Notes: a model not told the origin generated them from the sequence alone. DNA of 64,000 nucleotides from an uncultured Paracoccaceae bacterium (GCA_905182355.1 CAJJBH010000011.1:1-64000); one strand, 5' to 3'. Numbered from the stretch's first letter, positions 20,494-28,701 are shown. Numbers and translations: made by a program.

Positions 20494-21408
20494 ATGATTT
20501 CACCTGCGGCGCGAGACGCGTTGCGGGAATGGCTCGACCACCAGAAATCGCTGAAAGGCTCCGCAGAAAACACGATCACGGCCTATACTGGTGATGTGAC
20601 CGAATTTCTTGCGTTCATCACAGCACATAAAGGTGAGCCACAAGGTTTGGGTGCACTGTCAAAAATCACCATCAGTGACATGCGGGCATGGATGGCAAAC
20701 AGCCGCAGCACAGATGTTGGGCCGCGGTCATTGGCACGCAAACTATCTGCAGTAAAAGTATTCTATCGTTGGCTCGCTGCCCGCGAAGGTTTTGAACCCA
20801 CAGCTGTTTTATTGACGCGTTCACCAAAATTCACGAAAAAACTGCCTAGACCTTTGGCCATTGATGCAGCACACGACATGATCGAAACCGTTGAAATGCA
20901 ATCGCTTGAGCCTTGGGTGGCAGCCCGTGATACAGCTGTTGTCACTCTTCTTTGGGGATGCGGTTTGCGCATTTCTGAGGCGCTTGGCCTAAAAGGCATC
21001 GACACCCCCCTACCCAAAGTTATGCGCATCATGGGTAAAGGCGGCAAAGAGCGAATTGTCCCAGTCGTTGACGCAGCACGAAACGCTGTTGATGCCTATG
21101 TAAAGTCTTGCCCCCATAAACTGCAGGATGACGGACCACTGTTTTGCGGTGTCCGGGGCGGTGTATTATCCCCCCGTGCGATCCAAAAAGCGATGGCCTC
21201 AGCCCGAATGCAGCTAGGGCTGCCGGCAACGGCAACACCACATGCGTTGCGCCACAGCTTTGCGACGCATTTGTTGAACGCAGGCGGGGATTTGCGCACG
21301 ATCCAAGAATTGCTGGGCCATGCCTCACTTTCGACGACCCAAGCCTACACAGCAATCGATACCGCGCGTCTGCTCGATGTTTATGATAGTGCCCACCCCA
21401 AAGCTTAA
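20494..21408 (+). CDS. xerC: tyrosine recombinase XerC
   Basis: Site-specific recombinase acting with XerD at dif to resolve chromosome dimers. A SAM-like N-terminal DNA-binding domain (about 1-95) precedes the catalytic domain with Arg in GCGLRISEALGL, Lys in MGKGGKERIVP, the HALRHSFATHLL box, LLGHASLSTTQAYT and the nucleophilic Tyr in the latter. The ATG at 20494 gives 304 residues; a TTG two codons earlier (20488) would overlap the DUF484 stop. Its partner dif site was not seen here. Confidence 0.94.
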   Translation: MISPAARDALREWLDHQKSLKGSAENTITAYTGDVTEFLAFITAHKGEPQGLGALSKITISDMRAWMANSRSTDVGPRSLARKLSAVKVFYRWLAAREGFEPTAVLLTRSPKFTKKLPRPLAIDAAHDMIETVEMQSLEPWVAARDTAVVTLLWGCGLRISEALGLKGIDTPLPKVMRIMGKGGKERIVPVVDAARNAVDAYVKSCPHKLQDDGPLFCGVRGGVLSPRAIQKAMASARMQLGLPATATPHALRHSFATHLLNAGGDLRTIQELLGHASLSTTQAYTAIDTARLLDVYDSAHPKA

Positions 21409-21535
21409 TTCACGTCGCGACACATTGCCTCACGCAAACGTTTATGCCGTTTTAAGAAGATTTCTGTCACATTAAGTTCAACGCATACGCCATATGCCCC
21501 GAATCTAAGACATTAGCTACGCACAGGAATCCACA

Positions 21536-22132
21536 ATGAAACTACATACTTCACTTGCCGCCGCCGCATTAGGTCTTGCTCTTACTGCAACAACTGCACT
21601 CGCCGAAGATTGCGCTGTTATAACCGTTGAAGACCAATTCGATTTAGAAGCTGACGAGATCGTGGCGCTATATAACTGCCTCGCTGACAAATTGGCGGAA
21701 GGCTACGGCAAAGCAGGTGACGAAGTAGGGGCAAACTACCGTTCATGGGCACCGACATCCACACGCCCAGCCATCCAAGGTGCTCACGGCAACCGCATCT
21801 TGAATACCTTTGCCAACGACATTGCCGCAGAACAGTACCTAAAATATCAAGAAGAAGACTTTACCATGCCTGTGGGTTCAGTCCTTGCGAAAGAGTCCAT
21901 CACCATTTCGATCAAAAAGAAAACGGCACGTCCCGGCCCACTTTTGATGATGACCAAAATGGAAGTAGGATCAATCCCCGAAACAAATGACTGGCTTTAC
22001 ACAGGTGTTCAACCAAACGGCAAAACAATGAAGGTCAAACAATCCTTCTGTCACGATTGCCACGAAGCCTACGAAGATTCCGATTTTCTTGCTTACCCAA
22101 TGGAAGAGGTCCGTCTAGGCCAAGACCAGTAA
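21536..22132 (+). CDS. cytochrome P460-like secreted hemoprotein
   Basis: 198 residues. A clean signal peptide (1 to about 23, ending ALA) sends it to the periplasm. A single CxxCH heme-attachment motif (C172, C175, H176) lies near the C-terminus, and the middle carries the P460-like pattern HGNRILNTFAN...YLKYQEEDFTMPVGSVLAKE. True cytochromes P460 oxidise hydroxylamine or NO and have a lysine cross-linked to the heme; cytochrome c'-beta members with the same fold bind NO without that chemistry. I cannot tell which applies here. AGGA precedes the start, and a hairpin follows the gene. Confidence 0.75.
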   Translation: MKLHTSLAAAALGLALTATTALAEDCAVITVEDQFDLEADEIVALYNCLADKLAEGYGKAGDEVGANYRSWAPTSTRPAIQGAHGNRILNTFANDIAAEQYLKYQEEDFTMPVGSVLAKESITISIKKKTARPGPLLMMTKMEVGSIPETNDWLYTGVQPNGKTMKVKQSFCHDCHEAYEDSDFLAYPMEEVRLGQDQ

Positions 22133-22160
22133 CAATCATCTTTGGTAAGAAACAATTTTC

Positions 22161-22185
22161 AACCCGTCAGCCAAGCTGGCGGGTT
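22161..22185 (+). terminator. hairpin terminator after the P460-like gene
   Basis: An 11-bp stem (22161-22171 with 22175-22185, one G-U pair) with a 3-nt loop, followed by a moderately T-rich stretch. It separates the P460-like gene from pcs. Confidence 0.65.
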
Positions 22186-22225
22186 TAGCTTTGCATTTGT
22201 CACAATGTTACGGCATGTAAGCGAC

Positions 22226-22921
22226 ATGACACCAAAAATCAAAGCCCTCTCCGTCCATCTACTGACCGCCACTGGTGCAGTTTTTGCAATGTTAGCGATG
22301 CTTGCAGCCGTTGATGCCAAATGGGACTTGATGTTCCTTTGGTTGGTTGTAGCCTTCTTTGTGGATGGCATTGATGGCCCTCTGGCACGCCACTATGACG
22401 TCAAGAAGAACGCGGCTGAATTTGACGGTGTCCTGCTTGACCTGATCATCGACTACCTCACCTACGTCTTTATCCCCGCCTTTGCCCTATTTAAATCAGG
22501 GTTGATGGATGGATGGACAGGTTGGTTTGCCATCATCGTCATCACATTCGCATCAGCGATGTATTTCGCTGATTCCCGTATGAAAACTAAAGACAATTCA
22601 TTCTCCGGCTTCCCAGGGTGCTGGAATATGCTGGTATTGGTCATATTTGCACTAGAACCGAACTTCTGGGTGTCTTTGGCACTTGTTACGGTTTTGGCCC
22701 TAGCAATGTTCCTGCCACTTAAATTTGTGCATCCGGTTCGGACGGAACGTTGGCGCACGGTCACATTGCCACTTGCCCTTGCATGGACATTCTTTGCGGG
22801 ATGGGCCGCCTGGGTCGATTTCCACCCAGAAAGCTGGGCGCACTGGGGGCTTGTCGTAACCAGCGTCTACTTGCTGGGCGCTGGCGTTGCACAACAATTG
22901 ATCCCACAACGCAACGCATAG
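22226..22921 (+). CDS. pcs: phosphatidylcholine synthase
   Basis: Integral membrane enzyme that condenses CDP-diacylglycerol with choline to form phosphatidylcholine in one step, a route common in alphaproteobacteria. The CDP-alcohol phosphotransferase motif reads DGIDGPLARHYDVK...FDGVLLDLIIDY with the expected spaced aspartates, and about seven further hydrophobic segments follow (231 residues). The frame is open back to 22142, but that part overlaps the upstream hairpin; the ATG at 22226 is the best start. Its ribosome site is weak. Confidence 0.9.
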   Translation: MTPKIKALSVHLLTATGAVFAMLAMLAAVDAKWDLMFLWLVVAFFVDGIDGPLARHYDVKKNAAEFDGVLLDLIIDYLTYVFIPAFALFKSGLMDGWTGWFAIIVITFASAMYFADSRMKTKDNSFSGFPGCWNMLVLVIFALEPNFWVSLALVTVLALAMFLPLKFVHPVRTERWRTVTLPLALAWTFFAGWAAWVDFHPESWAHWGLVVTSVYLLGAGVAQQLIPQRNA

Positions 22922-22946
22922 TTAAGCTGTCGATCTAGCACCACGC

Positions 22947-23411
22947 CTAAATTAACAAGCCTGCAGCGCCTTCGTGGCGCAGTAAAGCAACCTTGGTTTC
23001 TACGCCACCTGCCCCTGAAAACCCCGTCAAACCTTTGGCCCCCATCACACGGTGGCAAGGGATGATAATTGCGATGGGGTTGCCACCACAAGCTTGGCCA
23101 ACAGCTTGTGCCGGCACGCCCAAGTCCTTGGCTATCTCGCCGTAAGTACGTGTATATCCAAATGGTATTGCTGAAATAGCATCACAAACCTCGCGCTGGA
23201 AGGCCGTACCTTTGACGTACAACGGCAGATCGAATTGCTCCAACTCACCAAGGTTGTAGGCCAACATCTGTACCTCAGCATGATCCAAGACTTCGCTGGG
23301 GTCAGTTGCGCCTGACACGCCCCAATCCAACTTAACAATTGCACCCGCCTCTTCGACCAAACACAAGGTGCCAAACTGTGTCTCAACACTGCGTCTTCTT
23401 ACCTGTGACAT
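22947..23411 (-). CDS. ogt: methylated-DNA--protein-cysteine methyltransferase
   Basis: Suicide DNA repair protein that moves methyl groups from O6-methylguanine to its own cysteine. The active-site motif PCHRV is intact, with the acceptor Cys near residue 119, preceded by the helix-turn-helix segment with YGEIAKDLG and AVGQACGGNPIAIIIP. The ATG at 23411 is used (154 residues); a TTG at 23417 that overlaps the upstream stop with AAGG 9 nt before it is a real alternative. It is translationally linked to the upstream capsule-type gene. Confidence 0.92.
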   Translation of the reverse strand: MSQVRRRSVETQFGTLCLVEEAGAIVKLDWGVSGATDPSEVLDHAEVQMLAYNLGELEQFDLPLYVKGTAFQREVCDAISAIPFGYTRTYGEIAKDLGVPAQAVGQACGGNPIAIIIPCHRVMGAKGLTGFSGAGGVETKVALLRHEGAAGLLI

Positions 23412-23413
23412 CT

Positions 23414-24346
23414 TCAAACCGCGTAACCTTGCACCGTAACACGCTGTAAAAATCTATCAATCAAATCGGGTTCTACCGTGTTCAGACATTGTTGGGCAAA
23501 ATACCAGTAAACATATTTATCATAAGCTTTTGCTCGTTTTTCCTGTTTCAAAAAGCGACCCAGTTCTTGCGCATTTTTTGCGACCTGAGCAATATGATGA
23601 AAATCTGATTTCCCGCACAGGATCACGGGCTTTCGATGTAAATAGGCTTCGACACCAACAGCAGAATTGATCGTTACAACACGGTCAGCAGCAGACAGTA
23701 TGTCATGTATGTTCGCCTCAGAAATCGTTAAATTTGAGTGCTCGTTACAAAGCTGCTCAAGCCGTTTGGTCGTTTCGGGATCGTGATCCCTAGGATGTGG
23801 TTTGACCACCACAGGACCATCCACGGCTGCCAATACCCCTTCCACCATTTGCCAACGGTCTAGGTAACATGTCTCCCCAACTATCCTGTGGCCTTCGGAT
23901 TGCAAAAATACTGCAACTGAACCAGTTGGGACATCAACAATTTCATCGGGTTGTTCGTAGCGCGATATACGCCCAATCGCCAAACGCTGCCTCAAACGGC
24001 GGAAAAACGGGCGTGCCGTTTCCCCATTTACCTCGTTTGCTTGGAAACGAGAGTTCGCAATGGACGAGAACGCTCTGATCCCCGCAGGGTCCATGTTCCA
24101 GAATGGGTAAACATACGCAATACCACTGTTCAGGACGCGCGGATGTTGAAAGCGCCCATGATTTATGATGTGAAACGCATCATCTGCTTCAACTTGGTCC
24201 ATGACTTTTTCACGGTCTAGAATGCAGGTATCCCACGCGATCCCACGTTCATCCAAACCATCGAACAACCTTTGATAAAGCGGCAAGACGCCTTCACCCA
24301 ACGGGCGTAGCCATGATCCGGGTAAGTGAAAAAGAATATGCCCCAA
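23414..24346 (-). CDS. capsule-polysaccharide-type glycosyltransferase
   Basis: 310-residue protein resembling the capsular polysaccharide synthesis family (KpsC/KpsS-like GT-B fold, Capsule_synth domain). The C-terminal half contains VVVKPHPRDHDPET and, after it, TINSAVGVEAYLHRKPVILCG, which match the sugar-nucleotide-binding part of that family. No membrane helix is seen. The start is a TTG at 24346 with GAGGA 7 nt upstream, just after the rpoH terminator. No other capsule gene is nearby, so its acceptor is unknown. Confidence 0.75.
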   Translation of the reverse strand: MGHILFHLPGSWLRPLGEGVLPLYQRLFDGLDERGIAWDTCILDREKVMDQVEADDAFHIINHGRFQHPRVLNSGIAYVYPFWNMDPAGIRAFSSIANSRFQANEVNGETARPFFRRLRQRLAIGRISRYEQPDEIVDVPTGSVAVFLQSEGHRIVGETCYLDRWQMVEGVLAAVDGPVVVKPHPRDHDPETTKRLEQLCNEHSNLTISEANIHDILSAADRVVTINSAVGVEAYLHRKPVILCGKSDFHHIAQVAKNAQELGRFLKQEKRAKAYDKYVYWYFAQQCLNTVEPDLIDRFLQRVTVQGYAV

Positions 24347-24357
24347 AATCGTTCCTC

Positions 24358-24394
24358 AAAAAAAGAATAGCCTCGCCCGATCAGGGGCAAGGCT
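24358..24394 (-). terminator. rho-independent terminator after rpoH
   Basis: On the minus strand a stem of about 10 bp (arms 24385-24394 and 24369-24378, with one G-U pair and a short loop) is followed within a few bases by seven T (A run 24358-24364). The T run is directly upstream of the next gene's ribosome site, so some read-through could feed that gene. Confidence 0.85.
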
Positions 24395-24427
24395 ATGTTA
24401 ATTTCAGGCAATCGCCAAGGCGTTAGC

Positions 24428-25330
24428 TTAGTCTTCAGCTGTAGCCAGCAGACCCTTTTCACTCGCCAAATCACGCATCCGCTTTTGCAACTTTTCAAAT
24501 GCACGGACTTCAATTTGCCGAATACGTTCGCGACTTACGCTGTACTGGCCACTTAGGTCTTCCAAAGTCACCGCTTCATCGCTTAAACGGCGTTGCGTTA
24601 GGATATCCTTCTCACGGTCATTCAAGACATCCATCGCGTCAGCAAGCATCTCACGACGTACGGTCAATTCATCATTTGCCTCGTAATCGCCAGCTTGGTC
24701 GGCACTTTCGTCCTCCAACCAATCCTGCCATTGCATGGTGCCTTCACCCTCAGATCCAACAGTCGCATTCAACGAGGCGTCACCCCCGCTCATGCGGCGG
24801 TTCATGCTGATGACTTCTTTCTCAGTGACACCCAAATCAGTCGCAATACGCTTAACGTTTTCTGGGCGCAAATCGCCCTCTTCCAAAGCCCCAATACGGT
24901 TCTTTGCTTTGCGAAGATTAAAGAACAGCTTTTTCTGAGCCGAAGTTGTGCCAAGCTTTACCAAAGACCATGAACGCAGAACATATTCCTGAATGCTAGC
25001 GCGGATCCACCACATCGCATAGGTCGATAAACGGAACCCTTTTTCGGGATCAAACCGTTTCACAGCCTGCATCAGACCAACGTTGGCCTCCGAAATAACT
25101 TCGGCCTGCGGCAAACCGTACCCGCGGTAGCCCATAGCGATTTTGGCAGCCAGACGAAGGTGACTCGTCACCAATTTATGGGCAGCGCCTGTGTCTTCTT
25201 TTTCGACCCAGGCTTTTGCTGCCATGTACTCTTCCTCAGGCTCCAAAAGAGGAAACTTGCGGATTTCTTGCATGTAACGGTTCAGGCCACCTTCAGGTGT
25301 AGGTGCCGGTAGATTTGCAAAATTAGCCAT
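24428..25330 (-). CDS. rpoH: RNA polymerase heat-shock sigma factor RpoH
   Basis: 300-residue sigma-32 type factor. Region 2 includes LISEANVG-like VISEANVGLMQAVKRFDPEKG and RLSTYAMWWIRASI; the RpoH box QKKLFFNLR lies near residue 134; region 4 has the helix-turn-helix YSVSRERIRQIEVRAFEKL. The family transcribes chaperone and protease genes in heat or oxidative stress. Alphaproteobacteria often have two copies; this resembles the classical heat-shock form (RpoH1). FtsH in the same window is a likely degrader of it. Confidence 0.95.
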   Translation of the reverse strand: MANFANLPAPTPEGGLNRYMQEIRKFPLLEPEEEYMAAKAWVEKEDTGAAHKLVTSHLRLAAKIAMGYRGYGLPQAEVISEANVGLMQAVKRFDPEKGFRLSTYAMWWIRASIQEYVLRSWSLVKLGTTSAQKKLFFNLRKAKNRIGALEEGDLRPENVKRIATDLGVTEKEVISMNRRMSGGDASLNATVGSEGEGTMQWQDWLEDESADQAGDYEANDELTVRREMLADAMDVLNDREKDILTQRRLSDEAVTLEDLSGQYSVSRERIRQIEVRAFEKLQKRMRDLASEKGLLATAED

Positions 25331-25522
25331 TAATTGGTCCCTCCAGTCGGGCGCCCTATGTTTATGGGCTTAACATTGATATGGTGCCTCCGTGTTGGGT
25401 TACAAGAGCAAGCACCAGCGATTAATTTAATATGGCTTACCAATCTGCAAACACCAATACGATATCAGATGCCTCACGCTGATGTGCGCGATGTGACAAC
25501 AGATGGTCAAACATAGCCTAAA

Positions 25523-26557
25523 TTACTTGGCAGGTTGTTCTAATGCTGTGATCAAACGGGTCATATCTTCAGGCATCTCCACCTCAAACCGCATCATTTC
25601 GCCACTTACGGGGTGTTTGAAGCCCAAAACGGCTGCATGCAAAGCTTGACGTTTAAACACACCCAGCTCCCGTAAACCTGCATCGCTAATTGATCCTTTG
25701 GGCAATTTTCGTTTGCCGCCATAAACAGGATCGCCAACCAATCCATGCCCCGCGTGGGTCATATGGACACGGATCTGATGGGTACGGCCTGTTTCCAACC
25801 AACATTCCATCAATGCAATCACTTCTGGCGCACCAAAACGTTGTACAGTACGGGCACGTGTCACCGCGTGGCGTCCACCTTGGAACAACACAGCTTGGCG
25901 CTGACGATCAGTTTTGTGGCGGGCCAATTGGGTCGTCATGCGCAGAATATTACTTGTTTCAAAGCTTGCGCCCTTAACCCCGCGCAAACGTGGATCATTC
26001 GCATCAGGAACGCCGTAAACCAACGCCTTATAATAGCGTTCTGTGCTGTGATCCGCAAACTGTGCTGCCAGACCGTGATGGGCCGTATCCGTCTTTGCTG
26101 CAACCAAAAGGCCTGATGTTTCCTTATCGATCCGGTGCACAATCCCAGGTCGTTTCATGCCACCAACGCCCGAAAGTGTATCGCCACAGTGGTGCATCAA
26201 TGCGTTCACCAAAGTACCATTGGGCGTGCCGGGAGCTGGATGAACAACCATACCAGCAGGTTTGTTAACCACAATCAGATCATCATCTTCATAGATCACT
26301 TGCAGCGGGATATCTTCTGGCAGAATATGGCTTTCTTCTGCCTCAGCAACTTCGACCTCAATATCTGCTCCCTCGACGACCTTCGCCTTCGGGTCCAAGA
26401 CAACGACGCCATCAACCTTAACAGCGCCATCAGCAATCATACGTGCCAAACGGGTGCGCGATAATGACGCCTCCACTGGCACATCACGTGCAACCGCCTT
26501 ATCAAGACGGGAGGGCGGAGTTTCGCTGATACGAAAACGAACGGAAGTGATCGACAT
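25523..26557 (-). CDS. rluD: ribosomal large-subunit pseudouridine synthase D
   Basis: Modifies 23S rRNA helix 69 uridines to pseudouridine. An S4 RNA-binding domain (about 15-85) precedes the catalytic core with IVHRIDKETSGLLVAAK, whose Asp is the catalytic residue, and ETGRTHQIRVHMTHAGHGLVGDPVYGG. The frame is open to 26752, but similarity begins at MSITSVRFRI, so the ATG at 26557 (344 residues) is used. That ATG overlaps the divergent start of the next gene. Confidence 0.93.
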   Translation of the reverse strand: MSITSVRFRISETPPSRLDKAVARDVPVEASLSRTRLARMIADGAVKVDGVVVLDPKAKVVEGADIEVEVAEAEESHILPEDIPLQVIYEDDDLIVVNKPAGMVVHPAPGTPNGTLVNALMHHCGDTLSGVGGMKRPGIVHRIDKETSGLLVAAKTDTAHHGLAAQFADHSTERYYKALVYGVPDANDPRLRGVKGASFETSNILRMTTQLARHKTDRQRQAVLFQGGRHAVTRARTVQRFGAPEVIALMECWLETGRTHQIRVHMTHAGHGLVGDPVYGGKRKLPKGSISDAGLRELGVFKRQALHAAVLGFKHPVSGEMMRFEVEMPEDMTRLITALEQPAK

Positions 26558-26840
26558 GACAGATCCTGTTGAACCCGCGAACTTGCGGTTTTTGCGACGG
26601 TTGGTAACTGTACTGACAGCCACGATGTTGATCGGCGTTGTAGTCGTGGTTGGCCTGCTTGTCACGCGGCTGTCGTCAAAAGGTCCCAAGTTGCCTGAAA
26701 CTATTATTTTACCCAATGGAACAACTGCGACAGCGTTCACGCAAGGCGACACTTGGTATGCGATTGTGACGTCGGGCGATCAAATCTTGATTTACAACAG
26801 AACCGATGGTCAGCTGCGCCAAACCATTAATCTGGAATAG
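26556..26840 (+). CDS. DUF6476-like small membrane protein
   Basis: 94 residues from the ATG at 26556: a short acidic N-terminus ending in the segment VEPANLRFLRR, one membrane helix (about residues 18-40), then a periplasmic tail with GDTWYAIVTSGDQILIYNR. I believe it is the DUF6476 group seen in Rhodobacteraceae; function unknown. GGAAGTG serves as ribosome site and lies inside rluD. A longer frame from 26454 would sit wholly in rluD and is not used. Confidence 0.72.
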   Translation: MTDPVEPANLRFLRRLVTVLTATMLIGVVVVVGLLVTRLSSKGPKLPETIILPNGTTATAFTQGDTWYAIVTSGDQILIYNRTDGQLRQTINLE

Positions 26841-26874
26841 ATAAATTATAACATGATGTATTGGGGGGGGTAAG

Positions 26875-26951
26875 TGGTACCACCTCCTGGTCTCGAACCA
26901 GGGACCTCCTGATCCACAATCAGGCGCTCTAACCAACTGAGCTAAGGCGGC
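26875..26951 (-). tRNA. tRNA-His (anticodon GTG)
   Basis: 77-nt cloverleaf on the minus strand. The acceptor stem pairs 26945-26951 with 26879-26885 (two G-U pairs), the anticodon loop reads TTGTGGA with GTG as anticodon, the T arm is closed by a 5-bp GC stem, and CCA is encoded. The base before position 1 is T and position 73 is A, so the usual G-1:C73 pair is absent, as known for alphaproteobacteria. Confidence 0.95.
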
Positions 26952-27114
26952 ACTTGTTGGCTGATTAACTGCCCGTGCGAATTAATGCAAGACCGGTCAA
27001 ACTAATATTTTCACCTCTTTCACGTTCAAACTTGCAAAATAGGTATTTTCACCCCTTCTTGCCATTCCCACCCCACATAGCTAGCAAAGTCACATCATTT
27101 TCGGAGATCACCCA

Positions 27115-27300
27115 ATGAACATCAATAAACAACGCGACGTCGAAGCGAACATGCAAATCGGTCCAACCGATCAAGGCATGGTACGTATTTTTATCGAATC
27201 ACAAGGCGTCGAGGTCCCAATGGATTTTGAACCTGAAGAAGCAGAAGAAATCGCAGAAGAAATTCGGGCCGCTGCAGCTGCAGCGCGCATCGTAAAATAA
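27115..27300 (+). CDS. DUF6324-like small acidic protein
   Basis: 61-residue protein with no signal peptide or membrane helix. The middle reads NMQIGPTDQGMVRIFIE and the C-terminus is an Ala/Glu helix with EEAEEIAEEI. I believe it is the DUF6324 group, found as single genes in Rhodobacterales; no role is known. GGAG lies about 10 nt before the ATG. Upstream bases 26952-27114 hold an AT-rich promoter region with a short TATTTTCACC repeat. Confidence 0.7.
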   Translation: MNINKQRDVEANMQIGPTDQGMVRIFIESQGVEVPMDFEPEEAEEIAEEIRAAAAAARIVK

Positions 27301-27349
27301 TTATCAAAGTGCGAGATCTTGATGCACCCATTTTGGTGGGACGGGTGTC

Positions 27350-27799
27350 TTAGAACGAAGACCCCGCATCTGGGTCTCGCAAAATTTGCAAACGCCGCGC
27401 TGCTTGGGTTGCAAACTTTTGCACCATAACTTTACGACGTGGTGCAACCAGTCTTTCCAATGGTGCCATACGAACAATGTCAGCGTCGTAAGCATCCGCT
27501 AGAATCAGACCCGTTTTGTCGGGCAGCAATTCGATAGGAAACTCACTATCGACGGCCCAGAAGAACTTGTCACACCATTCTAAGTAACCCTGCCATTTGT
27601 TGTCTGATTGAAAATCAGCTTTGTTTGATTTGCACTCTACCACCCAAATTTCACCCTTTGGCCCTAACGCAATAACGTCGACCCGCAACCCGCGTGCAGG
27701 CACAAATTCTTCGATAGATACCATTCCAAGACTCGCCAAATGCCGCGCGACGCCCCGCGCTAATCTTTGTCCTGCTTGCATCTCATTTGTCATCTTCAA
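27350..27799 (-). CDS. mmcB: MmcB-family DNA repair protein
   Basis: 149-residue protein resembling MmcB, an alphaproteobacterial protein of the PD-(D/E)xK nuclease-like fold needed for mitomycin C tolerance in Caulobacter. The core has RVDVIALGPKGEIWVVECKS, where Asp, Glu and Lys are placed as in this nuclease fold. The next conserved stretch is DNKWQGYLEWCDKFFWAV. An ATG two codons into the frame is also possible as start. Likely SOS-regulated in relatives; I saw no certain LexA box here. Confidence 0.82.
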   Translation of the reverse strand: MKMTNEMQAGQRLARGVARHLASLGMVSIEEFVPARGLRVDVIALGPKGEIWVVECKSNKADFQSDNKWQGYLEWCDKFFWAVDSEFPIELLPDKTGLILADAYDADIVRMAPLERLVAPRRKVMVQKFATQAARRLQILRDPDAGSSF

Positions 27800-27848
27800 A
27801 ATGTGAACAATTCAAGAACATAAATCAAGATGTCAAATTTCGTGACAG

Positions 27849-27890
27849 GATACCAAGCGGTATCATAATTATAAGATACTAAATGGTATC
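27849..27890. promoter_or_regulatory. paired inverted repeats, likely ArsR-type operators
   Basis: Two dyads sit just before the regulator gene: arms GATACC / GGTATC spaced by 4 nt (27849-27864), and GATACT / GGTATC spaced by 4 nt (27875-27890). Their starts are 26 bp apart, so two dimers could sit on nearly the same helix face. The second covers a possible ATG at 27883 and ends 13 bp before the preferred start at 27904. Autoregulation by the ArsR protein is inferred. Confidence 0.7.
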
Positions 27891-27903
27891 GGATAAAGAG
27901 ATC

Positions 27904-28242
27904 ATGCACCCAGACACGCAAAATGGCTTTCGCGCCCTCGCTGACCCCACACGGCGTGACATATTAAAACGCTTGGCGAAAGGTGAACACACAATAGCCC
28001 AGTTGACCCAACATTTCGATATGACCCGCGCTGCCGTGAAAAAGCATCTAACGGTTTTAAGTGATGGCGGATTGATCACGACACGTGCAGCAGGGCGTGA
28101 ACGATTTAACGCACTAAACCCTGACGGCTTTGCCCCTATGCGGGATTGGATCGGTTTCTTTGATCATTTTTGGGACGCACAACTGAGCAACCTAAAAGAC
28201 GCAATTGAAAACAACAACCAGAAGGACCAACACAATGACTGA
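27904..28242 (+). CDS. ArsR-family transcriptional regulator
   Basis: 112-residue winged-helix regulator: ALADPTRRDILKRLAKGEHTIAQL and the recognition part DMTRAAVKKHLTVLSDGGLI are typical of the ArsR group that is paired with SRPBCC proteins (no metal-binding cysteines are present, so it is not a metal sensor). The frame opens at 27883, but that ATG lies in an inverted repeat and lacks a ribosome site, so the ATG at 27904 is preferred. It overlaps the next gene by 8 bp. Confidence 0.85.
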   Translation: MHPDTQNGFRALADPTRRDILKRLAKGEHTIAQLTQHFDMTRAAVKKHLTVLSDGGLITTRAAGRERFNALNPDGFAPMRDWIGFFDHFWDAQLSNLKDAIENNNQKDQHND

Positions 28243-28651
28243 TCGCACCATACGAAAATCAATATTTCTTAACGCAGATCGCCAAACGGTTTGGGCTTAC
28301 CTTTCGGACCCTAAAAAGCTGGCCATCTGGTTTCACGCTCCCAAAACCCCCTTGGTTGAAGGCGAAAAGATGAAAATGTTTGGTGCAGACAGCGGTGATT
28401 TGCTGATGTGGGGTGACGTGATCACAGCACGCGAACCAGAATATCTAGAATACACATTTACGATCAAACCTATGGGCGATGCGACCAGCACGGTCAAATG
28501 GACCCTGACCGAAGTTGCAGGCGGTACGCAGCTTAGCATGGAACATGTCGGCCTGCCGCAGAGCGCCGAAAGCTTCGGCCTGACCCTTGCGCTCGATAAA
28601 GGGTGGGATGATCACCTTGCCAAGATGCGCACCGACGCACACAGCGGATGA
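28235..28651 (+). CDS. SRPBCC (AHSA1-like) domain protein
   Basis: 138 residues with the START-like helix-grip pattern: an N-terminal strand IRKSIFLNADRQTVWAYLSDP, then KLAIWF, and a C-terminal long helix with GWDDHLAKM. Such proteins bind small hydrophobic ligands; ArsR-SRPBCC pairs are common but their ligands are mostly unknown. The start ATG lies inside the ArsR stop region, with AAGGA upstream, so the two are made together. Confidence 0.85.
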   Translation: MTDRTIRKSIFLNADRQTVWAYLSDPKKLAIWFHAPKTPLVEGEKMKMFGADSGDLLMWGDVITAREPEYLEYTFTIKPMGDATSTVKWTLTEVAGGTQLSMEHVGLPQSAESFGLTLALDKGWDDHLAKMRTDAHSG

Positions 28652-28672
28652 ATCAAATTTTCTGATGTTACA

Positions 28673-28700
28673 GGCAAGGGGCTGAAACACGCCCCTTGCC
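28673..28700. terminator. perfect hairpin downstream of the SRPBCC gene
   Basis: A perfect 10-bp stem (28673-28682 with 28691-28700) and an 8-nt loop. It lies 21 bp after the SRPBCC stop, so it probably ends that transcript, although no T run follows on the plus strand. It could equally end a minus-strand transcript from the TetR side. Confidence 0.6.
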
Positions 28701-28701
28701 C

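Noticed and set aside
26863-26870. Run of eight G next to tRNA-His
   Set aside because: Homopolymer outside any gene; a slip site with no evident effect.
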